The translations under genes were made by a program, and so were the position numbers. A stretch of 41,507 nucleotides of DNA from Rhodobacterales bacterium (GTDB lineage Bacteria; Pseudomonadota; Alphaproteobacteria; Rhodobacterales; Rhodobacteraceae): contig JAUNVT010000012.1 in the NCBI GenBank assembly GCA_030540655.1, positions 1-41,507 on the forward strand, read 5' to 3'. The notes below the pieces were generated by a model that worked only from the letters and a program-made list of their open reading frames with translations, did no database searches and had not been told where the DNA came from. This document shows, one piece after another, positions 1 through 7,282 of this stretch. How positions within the stretch are numbered: the first letter of the stretch is position 1; each line of letters opens with the position of its first letter.

Positions 1-2
1 CC

Positions 3-74
3 TTCTACGACAGGATGGTCGATGTCATGGAAGAGCTGATGAAGTTCACGCTGCTTCCATGCAGCACGCCCTGA
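3..74 (+). CDS. Possible C-terminal end of an unidentified protein (truncated by window edge)
   Basis: A frame open from the window edge ends at TGA 72-74 and would encode a short acidic, Met-rich tail beginning FYDRMVDVMEELMKF. A second frame, ending at TAA 77-79, is also open, so the frame is not certain. No family is recognisable from about 23 residues. From here to 340 I see no gene, only a small 6-bp hairpin at 199-215 without a T tract. Confidence 0.25.
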   Translation, partial: FYDRMVDVMEELMKFTLLPCSTP

Positions 75-340
75 AGTAAGTGGGAGCGGACTCCTTTTCT
101 CCGTACCGCGTTACGGAATACACCCTTATATTCTCCGGGTAGGATAACCCCCGCGCGCCCCTGTCTTCGAATGCTTCTTTTGATCGGCTCGTCTGCCTCG
201 CGGTGTAAAACCGCGTGTATTAAAGATTTGGCCGAAGATAAGAGCTGCCACAAAAGCGGTCCACCGAAAGTACCGTAGTCAGGTTGTGAAATATGGCATG
301 AGAAGCATTTCTTAACTTGTGGAAGATCGCATTGTTATTT

Positions 341-886
341 CTACGATTCAGGCGTCGCAGTCTGGCGTACGCGCAGGTTATTTTGCACATGCTCCACCCC
401 CGATACCGCGTCGGCGCAATCTTCTGCATGGCGTTTGGCCATGCGGGAATCTACCGTCCCGTCCAGCGTAACTTCGCCGTTCAAAACCGCTACTTCGATA
501 TCGGACGCATCAAGATGGTGATCATCAGTCATGGCCTGATGGACATCTTCGGAAATGCGCTGGTCAGAGCGACGGTAATTGCGCGGACCCCTGCCACGAT
601 GATCGCGCTCGCGACGGCGGTCGGCGTCCTCGTCTCCGAACCACGATTGCACCTCGTCTACAGCCTTGTCAAAGAAACCGCGGTCCCTGCCCCGCAAGGA
701 ATCGTCTCTTTCCCCATAGCCCCTGTTGTAGCCGGGACCGTTCCGGCGAGGGTCTGGCGCCAGGCCGAATACGCCTGCCGGGCCTGTGGACGGAAAAGCC
801 ATGGGTGCATCAAGCCTGTCACCGTACCGTCGATGATCGGCTTCCTGCTCTTCGGAACTCCAGTTTCTTGAGCGCGAGCGGTTCAT
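341..886 (-). CDS. BON-domain protein
   Basis: 181-residue protein with a BON domain at about residues 107-173, preceded by a charged, disordered N-terminal part rich in Arg, Asp and Gly. BON domains occur in OsmY-like and other envelope stress proteins and are thought to bind phospholipids or surfaces; the exact role here is unknown. Key stretches are LDASDIEVAV and VEHVQNNLRV. No signal peptide or membrane segment is visible. The start at 886 is chosen because AAAGGTGA lies just upstream; an in-frame ATG at 949 would add 21 residues without a good ribosome site. The C-terminal 70 residues closely match the BON protein encoded at 2883-3803, also at DNA level, so the two are recent paralogues. 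Confidence 0.85.
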   Translation of the reverse strand: MNRSRSRNWSSEEQEADHRRYGDRLDAPMAFPSTGPAGVFGLAPDPRRNGPGYNRGYGERDDSLRGRDRGFFDKAVDEVQSWFGDEDADRRRERDHRGRGPRNYRRSDQRISEDVHQAMTDDHHLDASDIEVAVLNGEVTLDGTVDSRMAKRHAEDCADAVSGVEHVQNNLRVRQTATPES

Positions 887-973
887 TTCTTCACCTTTCA
901 AATGTGGTTTCATCTGCATCAGTGCCAGAAACCTGCACATATTTGCCATGTCGCGATATGCCGTTTCACCGGT

Positions 974-1006
974 GCGTAGCCGCGATGATCTTCATCGTGG
1001 CTACGC
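974..1006. repeat. 15-bp inverted repeat between hdeA-like and BON genes
   Basis: Arms 974-988 and 992-1006 (GCGTAGCCGCGATGA and its complement with one G-T pair) are separated by 3 bases. The element lies just after the stop of the hdeA-like gene and before the BON gene on the same strand. It can form a strong RNA hairpin but is not followed by a T tract on either strand, so it may be a processing, attenuation or mRNA-stability element rather than a classical terminator. Confidence 0.6.
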
Positions 1007-1026
1007 ATATCGGTCAATGCCGCAGG

Positions 1027-1701
1027 TCAGTCAGACGAGGCCTGGTCCTTCTTGGCGTGTTGCTTGACCACGTCGCCAACCTTGTCATCGGGACTGTCGT
1101 TGCACACCGTCAGAACGTCTTCGACAGGTATCTCGTACAGGCCCGCCACGCGCATGACGCGCATCTTGTCATCGCCGCTGGTCGAAGTGTCCGCTCCATT
1201 TTCCGCGCTGGCCGCTTGGGAAGTATCAGACGACGTGGCTGTATCGCCGCTGCTCGCCGCGGCGGAAGTTCCTGACGAGGCGGCTCCTGCCTCGGTCGTA
1301 TCCGAAGCCGACCCAGTGGCGTCCGCAGCACCAGAGCTGCCAGAGCCGGAAGAAGCCGTGTCAGATGTCGCCGGGTTATAAGTCGCTATATCAGAATTGC
1401 CCGGATCAGACATGGTCGGATCAGAACTCTCGGCCCCGCCCGTTTCAGTATTGGATGTGGTCTGAGACATATCGGCTTGGGAATCGCTCGCCCCCGATCC
1501 GTTGCCCTCGTGATATCCGGCTACAAAATAGAGCACCCCGGGAACGATGGCGGTATCCATGGAGACTATGTCAGCACAGGTGATGTTATCGGCCGTTTTC
1601 TCTCCGGCGGCGTTGGTTTGACCGGCATCGCTTTGTGCCATTGCCGTTGTTGCAAGCATGAGGCACGCGGTTGTCGTGATATATGGATTAAATTTTGGCA
1701 T
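1027..1701 (-). CDS. HdeA-like periplasmic protein with Ser/Asp-rich insert
   Basis: 224 residues. Residues 1-22 look like a Sec signal peptide ending TAMAQ. The mature protein has two blocks resembling the HdeA acid-stress chaperone: residues 39-66 with Cys42 (ITCADIV) and 184-215 with Cys200 (VEDVLTVCND). HdeA proteins carry one disulphide joining such blocks. Between them lie about 110 residues made almost wholly of Ser, Asp, Thr, Ala and Gly, far longer than the loop in ordinary HdeA proteins of about 90-110 residues. The start at 1701 follows AAAGGA at good spacing and gives the signal peptide; a longer frame to 1797 is open but lacks these. The likely role is periplasmic protein protection under acid or envelope stress; this rests on a short match only. 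Confidence 0.6.
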   Translation of the reverse strand: MPKFNPYITTTACLMLATTAMAQSDAGQTNAAGEKTADNITCADIVSMDTAIVPGVLYFVAGYHEGNGSGASDSQADMSQTTSNTETGGAESSDPTMSDPGNSDIATYNPATSDTASSGSGSSGAADATGSASDTTEAGAASSGTSAAASSGDTATSSDTSQAASAENGADTSTSGDDKMRVMRVAGLYEIPVEDVLTVCNDSPDDKVGDVVKQHAKKDQASSD

Positions 1702-1900
1702 CGTGCATTCCTTTATCATTTGATATGTGCGAGGTGCGGATGACCGGTCTTTTGCCGCCCTGTAGATTGCCCCGCCATGGGGACCTACATCCGCCATGCT
1801 TCACGTGGACGATAATCAGAGCATTAAAATGGTTTAATCGCTACGGTCACAATCGTCGGACTGAAGCGAAACTGTCGTCTCCTGCCTCTGGTAAATTCGG

Positions 1901-1925
1901 GGAACCGGACGACAAACTTTTCGTT
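1901..1925 (+). promoter_or_regulatory. EcfG-type promoter upstream of Crp/Fnr gene
   Basis: GGAAC at 1901-1905, 16-base spacer, CGTT at 1922-1925. This is an exact match to the alphaproteobacterial EcfG (general stress sigma) consensus, about 50 bases before the start codon at 1977. Confidence 0.75.
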
Positions 1926-1976
1926 AACCTTTTGAGCCTCAGCTTTTGACCTTGGGCCCAGCATAAGGCTTATCCA

Positions 1977-2810
1977 ATGAGATCGCTTCCGGATATCGAA
2001 AGGGTGAATACAGCAACGTCTGCCGGATCGGCTGTGCGCGCTGTTGTGAAGAGTTGCAATTCCGTAGCAGCGTCATACGAGAGCAACACAAATATCCAGC
2101 ACGAAGGTGACCGATCCGATTCCATATATATTGTGAAATCAGGGTGGGTTTTTTCCTACCGCGTGCTCGCGGATGGCCAAAGGCAGATCCTTTATCTGCA
2201 CAAGCCGGGTGACATAGCAGGGTTTCCTGGTCTGTGCAGCGAACACGCGCTTTGTTCCATACGTAGTCTGGGTGATTGCGTGCTCTACCCCATACCCAAG
2301 ACTGTATTCACGTCGTCCACTTTCCTGACACCCCCCATAGCGTCGTATTTCATGCGCAAGTCCGCGGAAATGCAGTCCGTTCTGATGCGGACCCTGATGG
2401 CAGTCAGCAGGATGGGCGCGCGTGACCGCATCATCTGGTTGCTTCTGATGATGCATGACCGGATCGGAGGCGGGCCGGGACGGGAAGAGATAGAGCTCCC
2501 GCTCAATCAGACAGAAATTGGAGATCTTGTCGGGCTGACAAACGTGTCGGTCAGCAAAACCTTGTGCCAGCTTTCAGCCGAAGGAATGATCGAACGACGT
2601 GGCAGCGTGATCCACCTGCGAAAGCGGATGGAGATGCAAAGGCTTGTCGGCTATGAGCCGGTCGATTTCACATGGGATATTCTTGTTTCCAGCAATGACC
2701 ATTCCAGAACCGGCACCGATGAAAAGCCGGTACGGGAGGCAGAAACGATCGGTTCATCCAGCGGGTCGCAAACATCCGTCAGGGCCCTGGATCGCGTGAG
2801 CGATAATTGA
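1977..2810 (+). CDS. Crp/Fnr-family transcriptional regulator
   Basis: 277 residues. A cyclic-nucleotide-binding-like beta-roll spans about 38-125 (IYIVKSGWVFSYR, LHKPGDIAGFPGLCSEH), a dimerisation helix about 127-160, and a Crp-type winged helix about 165-215 with recognition region TEIGDLVGLTNVSVSKTL. The N-terminal cysteine cluster of oxygen-sensing Fnr is absent (only Cys27 near the start), and the Arg-Ser phosphate cassette of Crp is not evident, so the ligand is unknown. The last 50 residues are a polar tail. An exact EcfG-type promoter lies upstream, suggesting a second-tier regulator of the stress response. It converges with the BON gene at 2883-3803 across a hairpin terminator. Confidence 0.88.
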   Translation: MRSLPDIERVNTATSAGSAVRAVVKSCNSVAASYESNTNIQHEGDRSDSIYIVKSGWVFSYRVLADGQRQILYLHKPGDIAGFPGLCSEHALCSIRSLGDCVLYPIPKTVFTSSTFLTPPIASYFMRKSAEMQSVLMRTLMAVSRMGARDRIIWLLLMMHDRIGGGPGREEIELPLNQTEIGDLVGLTNVSVSKTLCQLSAEGMIERRGSVIHLRKRMEMQRLVGYEPVDFTWDILVSSNDHSRTGTDEKPVREAETIGSSSGSQTSVRALDRVSDN

Positions 2811-2811
2811 A

Positions 2812-2841
2812 AAAAGCTGCGCCCCGGGGGGCACAGCTTTT
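2812..2841. terminator. Bidirectional intrinsic terminator
   Basis: AAAAGCTG at 2812-2819 pairs with CAGCTTTT at 2834-2841, with a GC-rich inner stem. Read leftwards it ends in six T residues, which suits the minus-strand BON gene ending at 2883. Read rightwards it ends in four T residues and serves the Crp/Fnr gene ending at 2810. Confidence 0.8.
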
Positions 2842-2882
2842 CCGCATTTCAAGGATTCCTGGTCGGAACTTGTCAAACAAAC

Positions 2883-3803
2883 CTACTTGCCCCCGGACCG
2901 GGCCGTATCCTCGCCGCTATTCCCTGCGAGCGAGCGTTTCACGCGCAGGTTGTTCTGAACATGCTCGACCCCGGAACAGGCATCGGCGCAATCTTCTGCA
3001 TGGCGTTTGGCCTGCTTGGAATCCACCTCGCCCGACAGGGTGACTTCACGATTCGATACTGACACATCGATATCGGAGGCATCCAGTTCGTGGTGGTCAG
3101 ACAGGCGGTCGCAGACATCCTCGCAAATGCGTTCGTCTGAGCGCTGGTAGTTTTTCGGACCGCGGCCGCGATGCGATTGGCCGGGCCCTTGCTGGTCATC
3201 CCCGCTCCACGCTCTGCCGCCCGTGTCACGCTGACCCCAGTGCAAGCCACCGCGTGGCAAGCCGTCGTACCCCTCGTCGCGGCGTCCACCACCGCGGTTC
3301 ATGCCGGACCTGCCTCCCATGGGATCATATCCGCCCTCATATCCGCCGCCGCGATATTCGCCACCCTCATAGCCACCATACCGGCCATACTGGCGTCCAC
3401 CGCGTTGCTCATATTCAGACCCGCCCTGGCCATATCCGCCCTGACCATATCCTCCCCGGCCCAGGTGCCAATTTCCGGGGCCCTGATCGCGCCCGTATTG
3501 CTGCTGGCCGTAATCAGACCGGTGTTGCTCATATTCGGACCCGCCTTGGGAATATCCGCCCTGGCCATATCCTCCCCGGCCCAGATCCCGACTTTCGGGA
3601 CCCTGATCACGCCCATATTGCTGCTGGCCGTAATCATAGCGGCCGGAGCCGTAATCGTCGCCCCGCTGGTCGCTCCTTTCGTCACCATAGTCGCCACGCT
3701 GCCATTCGGAGGAAGACCGCTGCGACTGGCCCCGATCACGGGATCGCCGCTGGTCACGATCCTCGTCGTGGTACCGCTGGCGTTGATCATTGCGATCACT
3801 CAT
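2883..3803 (-). CDS. BON-domain protein with Gly/Tyr/Gln-rich repeat region
   Basis: 306 residues. Residues 1-56 are very charged (Arg, Asp, Gln). Residues 57-136 are two tandem 40-residue units starting DYGQQQYGRDQGP. A Gly/Tyr-rich stretch follows, and a BON domain occupies about 221-288 (LDASDIDVSV, VEHVQNNLRV). The start at 3803 follows a strong GGAAAGGAG site; the longer open frame to 3878 lacks one. No signal peptide is seen, so it is probably cytoplasmic or non-classically placed. The low-complexity region resembles prion-like or condensate-forming sequences in composition, which is inference. The BON domain is nearly the same as that of the protein at 341-886. I see no EcfG-type site in the 211-base gap to the kinase gene. 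Confidence 0.82.
   Translation of the reverse strand: MSDRNDQRQRYHDEDRDQRRSRDRGQSQRSSSEWQRGDYGDERSDQRGDDYGSGRYDYGQQQYGRDQGPESRDLGRGGYGQGGYSQGGSEYEQHRSDYGQQQYGRDQGPGNWHLGRGGYGQGGYGQGGSEYEQRGGRQYGRYGGYEGGEYRGGGYEGGYDPMGGRSGMNRGGGRRDEGYDGLPRGGLHWGQRDTGGRAWSGDDQQGPGQSHRGRGPKNYQRSDERICEDVCDRLSDHHELDASDIDVSVSNREVTLSGEVDSKQAKRHAEDCADACSGVEHVQNNLRVKRSLAGNSGEDTARSGGK
3396..3635 (-). repeat. Two tandem 120-bp coding repeats in the BON gene
   Basis: Unit 1 is 3516-3635 and unit 2 is 3396-3515. Each encodes 40 residues with the pattern DYGQQQYGRDQGP, then GRGGYGQGGY, then QGGSEYEQ. Differences between units cluster at residues 14-17 and 38-40. Tandem units of this kind can expand or contract by slippage or recombination. 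Confidence 0.85.
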
Positions 3804-3936
3804 CTGTATCTCCTTTCCTGAGGCCGTATGTTTTCGCCGGGCGCCGATCGCGCCGGGCTTCCGGGGGAAATGCTTCAACGTTTTGCACTCAAGTTCATTA
3901 AAGCTGTTAAAGATATTTCCAGACTTGCCACAAATC

Positions 3937-3965
3937 GGGCATGCGCGGTATTTTGCGCATTGCCC
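3937..3965. promoter_or_regulatory. Imperfect inverted repeat in divergent intergenic region
   Basis: GGGCATGCGC (3937-3946) and GCGCATTGCCC (3955-3965) are inverted copies differing by one extra base, around an AT-rich 8-base centre. The element lies 50-80 bases before the sensor kinase start, between divergent genes. It could be an operator or a hairpin in the leader; nothing in the sequence decides this. Confidence 0.35.
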
Positions 3966-4014
3966 TGATAAAGAGCCTATGGATTTCCTTCAAGCAGGGC
4001 CGTAACCTTCGCCA

Positions 4015-7000
4015 ATGGATACAAATGCTCCCTTCATTGTCGGGATCGGCGCCTCCGCAGGCGGCATCACGGCGCTGTCACAATTCTTCAAGGCCATGCC
4101 GGTTGAGAGCGGGATAGCCTTCGTCATCGTAACCCATCTTAATCCCGGCCGCGAAAGCCAGCTTCACGCCGTGGTCGAAAGACAGACCGGGATGAAGGTG
4201 AAGATTGCAGCGGATGGTGAAACAGTTGCCGCCGATACAGTCTATGTCATGCCGGAGCACTGTTTCCTGTTAATCGAGGGCGGCAAGTTGCGGGTGATGC
4301 AGGTACCCAAGGAACACCGCGCTCACAAACCGATTGACATATTTTTTGGCTCGCTGGCCGAGGACCAGAAGGAAAACGCAGCCGCCATCGTGCTCTCGGG
4401 CGGTGACGGGGATGGGACTCTGGGCATCAAGGTGATCAAGGAGCACGGCGGCGTGACCTTTGCTCAGACAGCGAACGAGGATTCACCTCTCAACCCTGAA
4501 ATGCCCCAAAGTGCCATCGCGACGGGCTTTGTTGATTTCGCCCTGCCCGCCTCGGAAATGGCGGCCAAGCTGATCGAGATCCGCGACGGGCGCAGCGCGC
4601 TTGAGAAGCTCGTGATTGCCGCGGATGGCGCGCATGACGCGCACCAACCCCAGGTGCAGGCGACCATCTCCGACATCCTGCGAGAACAATCGGGGCACGA
4701 TTTTTCCGGCTACAAAAGCAAGACCTTCTTTCGCCGCGTCGCGCGCCGCATGCAGGTGCGTCAGGTCAGCGATCTGGAGCAGTATTGCACGCTGCTGAAA
4801 AGTGACGAGGAGGAGGTGACCGCGCTCTTTCGCGATCTGCTGATCAGCGTCACGAATTTCTTTCGCGATACGGAGGCGTTCGCCGCATTGGATGCAAAGG
4901 TGATCAGCAGGATCTGCACCAACCGCGATGGCCGGGACCCGGTGCGCATCTGGGTTCCCGCCTGCACCACGGGCGAGGAAGTGTATTCTCTGGCCATTCT
5001 TGTACGGGAACATCTGGAGCGGGAATCAATCTCTGTACCTGTGCAGATATTTGCAACCGACATTGACGATCCGGCGCTCGCCCTTGCGCGTCAGGGCCGA
5101 TACCCTGAACAGCTTTTGCGCGAGGTCAGTCCCGAACGGCTTGAACGGTACTTTGAACGCGCAGGGGCCAGCTATGTTGTCAGCAAGAAGATCCGCGAAA
5201 TGTGCATCTTCTCGTCTCATAATGTCATCAGCGATCCGCCGTTTTCGCGGATGGACCTGGTGTCATGCCGCAATCTTCTGATCTATTTCGGACCCGACCT
5301 TCAGCGGCAGGTCATACCGACCTTTCATTATGCCCTGAAGCCCGGCGGATATCTGTTTCTGGGAACATCCGAAGGTATCAGCCAGTACAGCGATCTGTTT
5401 CTCACGACGGACAAGAAGAACCGCATCTTTCAGGCGGTGGACCGGGGGGACCGGCGCTGGAATCCACGCGGCATCCTGAACCGGATCGCGGCAGAGAAGG
5501 AAGCCGGGCGCAGCCAGTTGGCGACACTGTCGGACACTCAGGTCCGGCACAAGGTCGAACGGCACATTCTGGAACAATACACCCCGGCCCATGCAGCTGT
5601 GCGCGAGGATGGCGAGATTGTTTTCGTATCGGCCGGGACGGGCGGACTTCTGGAAATGCCGCGCGGCGCACCCTCGCGGAACCTGCTGGAAATGGTGCCG
5701 CGGGATCTGCGTCTGGAACTTCGGGCGGCACTCCGGCAGGCGATTGAATCCCGCCGGACAGTCAATCGAAGCGATGTCTGCATTACCGGCCCCTCGGGCG
5801 ACATGCGCCGTATCAACCTGAGGGTTGAGCCATTGCGCGGTGTCCCGGGCCCGGGCTGGGATCGGCTGTTCATCGTCTTTTTTCAGATTGCCGAAAGCAA
5901 TCCGCGCGATATCGCCACGAACGTCAACCGGCGGCGCGACGAGGCAGCCGAGCACGAGTTGACCGAACTGCGCGAGCGGCTGCAATCCACGGTCGAGGAA
6001 TACGAGACCGCGCTGGAAGAGCTGAAATCCTCGAATGAGGAACTGGTCTCGGTAAACGAAGAGGCGCAATCCACCAATGAGGAGCTGGAAGCCTCCAAGG
6101 AGGAGATGCAGTCTCTGAACGAGGAGCTGAACACGATCAACGCCGAACTCAACAGCAAGATCGAGGAACTGGATCACGCCAATGCGGATCTGCGCAATCT
6201 GTTCGACGCAACCCAGATTGCAACAGTTTTCCTGGATAAGGATCTGGTGATCCGCAATTTCACTCCGGATGCGGCAGAACTCTTCAGTCTGCGTGCGGGC
6301 GATCTGGGCCGCCCGCTGCCTGAACTGGCCAGCGTGGGCGATTATCCTGAACTGCGCGACCATATCCGCGAAGTATTCGAGACCGGCTCGATCTACGAAC
6401 ATCGGCTTTACCGTGAGCAGGACGATGCCCATTATCTGGTGCGCGTCACTCCTTATCTGTCGGGAGAGCGCGAGGTGGACGGGGCGGTTGTGACGCTTGT
6501 CGACATCAGCACGCTTGCAAGGGCGGAAGAGCACCAGCAGGTTCTGATTGCCGAGCTGAACCACCGGGTCAAAAACATGCTGGCGGTGATCATAACCATC
6601 GTCAAAACCTCTTTGCGCCAGCAAGGGGTCGAAGCCGACATCTTGAACACATTGACCAATCGCCTGCACGGGATGGCCCGTGCCTATTCGCTGCTGTCCG
6701 ATACGTCCTGGACCACGGTCGGCATTCGCAACATCATTCAAAACGAAATGGCGCCCTTTGAACGCGAGCGGATCCACCTGAGCGGGCCGAACATTGCGCT
6801 CCAGCCCGTTCAGGCCATCGCCACAAGTATGGTTCTTCATGAACTGGCCACGAACGCCGCCAAATACGGCGCCCTGTCGAACCAGCGCGGGACGATCGAG
6901 ATGAGGTGGAGGAACGATGACGGCCGCCTTGTTCTGGACTGGATCGAACGCGATGGCCCGGCCACGGCGGTGCCGGAACGCAAGGGCTTTGGCTACGTCC

Positions 7001-7095
7001 TGATCGAAGGCCAGGTCGAACAGCAACTGAACGGCAAGCTTGAAACACTCTTCAGCCCCGCCGGGCTGAGCCTGAAGATCGAGTTCCCACTGTAG
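4015..7095 (+). CDS. CheB-CheR-PAS-HWE hybrid sensor kinase
   Basis: 1026 residues. Residues 1-195 form a CheB methylesterase domain with Ser14 (GIGASAGG), His41 (VTHLNPG) and Asp133 (GGDGDGT) as the catalytic set. About 225-475 is a CheR methyltransferase domain (WVPACTTGEEVYS, ATDIDDPALA, CRNLLIYF). A PAS-like segment at 530-630, a Glu-rich coiled coil at 644-728 and a PAS domain to about 835 follow. The kinase has phospho-accepting His850 (ELNHRVKNM), the N box HELATNAAKYGAL and a WIE motif, which mark the HWE family. No receiver domain is present. HWE kinases often phosphorylate PhyR-type regulators that release EcfG, so this may feed the general stress response; that is inference. It has no signal peptide or membrane segment. 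The ribosome site is weak. Confidence 0.93.
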   Translation: MDTNAPFIVGIGASAGGITALSQFFKAMPVESGIAFVIVTHLNPGRESQLHAVVERQTGMKVKIAADGETVAADTVYVMPEHCFLLIEGGKLRVMQVPKEHRAHKPIDIFFGSLAEDQKENAAAIVLSGGDGDGTLGIKVIKEHGGVTFAQTANEDSPLNPEMPQSAIATGFVDFALPASEMAAKLIEIRDGRSALEKLVIAADGAHDAHQPQVQATISDILREQSGHDFSGYKSKTFFRRVARRMQVRQVSDLEQYCTLLKSDEEEVTALFRDLLISVTNFFRDTEAFAALDAKVISRICTNRDGRDPVRIWVPACTTGEEVYSLAILVREHLERESISVPVQIFATDIDDPALALARQGRYPEQLLREVSPERLERYFERAGASYVVSKKIREMCIFSSHNVISDPPFSRMDLVSCRNLLIYFGPDLQRQVIPTFHYALKPGGYLFLGTSEGISQYSDLFLTTDKKNRIFQAVDRGDRRWNPRGILNRIAAEKEAGRSQLATLSDTQVRHKVERHILEQYTPAHAAVREDGEIVFVSAGTGGLLEMPRGAPSRNLLEMVPRDLRLELRAALRQAIESRRTVNRSDVCITGPSGDMRRINLRVEPLRGVPGPGWDRLFIVFFQIAESNPRDIATNVNRRRDEAAEHELTELRERLQSTVEEYETALEELKSSNEELVSVNEEAQSTNEELEASKEEMQSLNEELNTINAELNSKIEELDHANADLRNLFDATQIATVFLDKDLVIRNFTPDAAELFSLRAGDLGRPLPELASVGDYPELRDHIREVFETGSIYEHRLYREQDDAHYLVRVTPYLSGEREVDGAVVTLVDISTLARAEEHQQVLIAELNHRVKNMLAVIITIVKTSLRQQGVEADILNTLTNRLHGMARAYSLLSDTSWTTVGIRNIIQNEMAPFERERIHLSGPNIALQPVQAIATSMVLHELATNAAKYGALSNQRGTIEMRWRNDDGRLVLDWIERDGPATAVPERKGFGYVLIEGQVEQQLNGKLETLFSPAGLSLKIEFPL

Positions 7096-7228
7096 GGATC
7101 CGATTGCAGATCCTGCGGACGTTGAACTGGCGACGCAAGGGGCCGGACGGCTCTTGTTTGCCAGTTCGGCATCCCGGCCCTCGCGCACCTTCAGGTAGAG
7201 ATCTTCGCCGCCATACCATCGCCGTCAT

Positions 7229-7253
7229 GGAACCAGACGCCGGACGGCTGGTT
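7229..7253 (+). promoter_or_regulatory. EcfG-like promoter upstream of glgE operon
   Basis: GGAAC at 7229-7233, 16-base spacer, GGTT at 7250-7253, so one deviation from CGTT. It lies 30 bases before the glgE start. The rest of the gap from 7096 shows no gene. Confidence 0.5.
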
Positions 7254-7282
7254 ATACAGGGGGCCTGCGGCGGAGATTATCT

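Noticed and set aside
199..215. Small hairpin considered as terminator for the partial first gene
   Set aside because: Only six base pairs and no T tract on either strand.
2844..2882. GGAAC near 2856 considered as another stress promoter
   Set aside because: No CGTT at 16-17 bases, and it points into the 3' end of the convergent BON gene.
3396..3635. Repeats considered as a CRISPR array
   Set aside because: Two adjoining 120-bp units with no spacers, within a coding frame that keeps its amino-acid pattern. No CRISPR-like array is seen anywhere in the window.
5263..7188. 641-codon open frame on the minus strand opposite the sensor kinase
   Set aside because: It lies inside a gene with clear catalytic motifs throughout; the minus frame is open because of high GC third positions and shows no family features.
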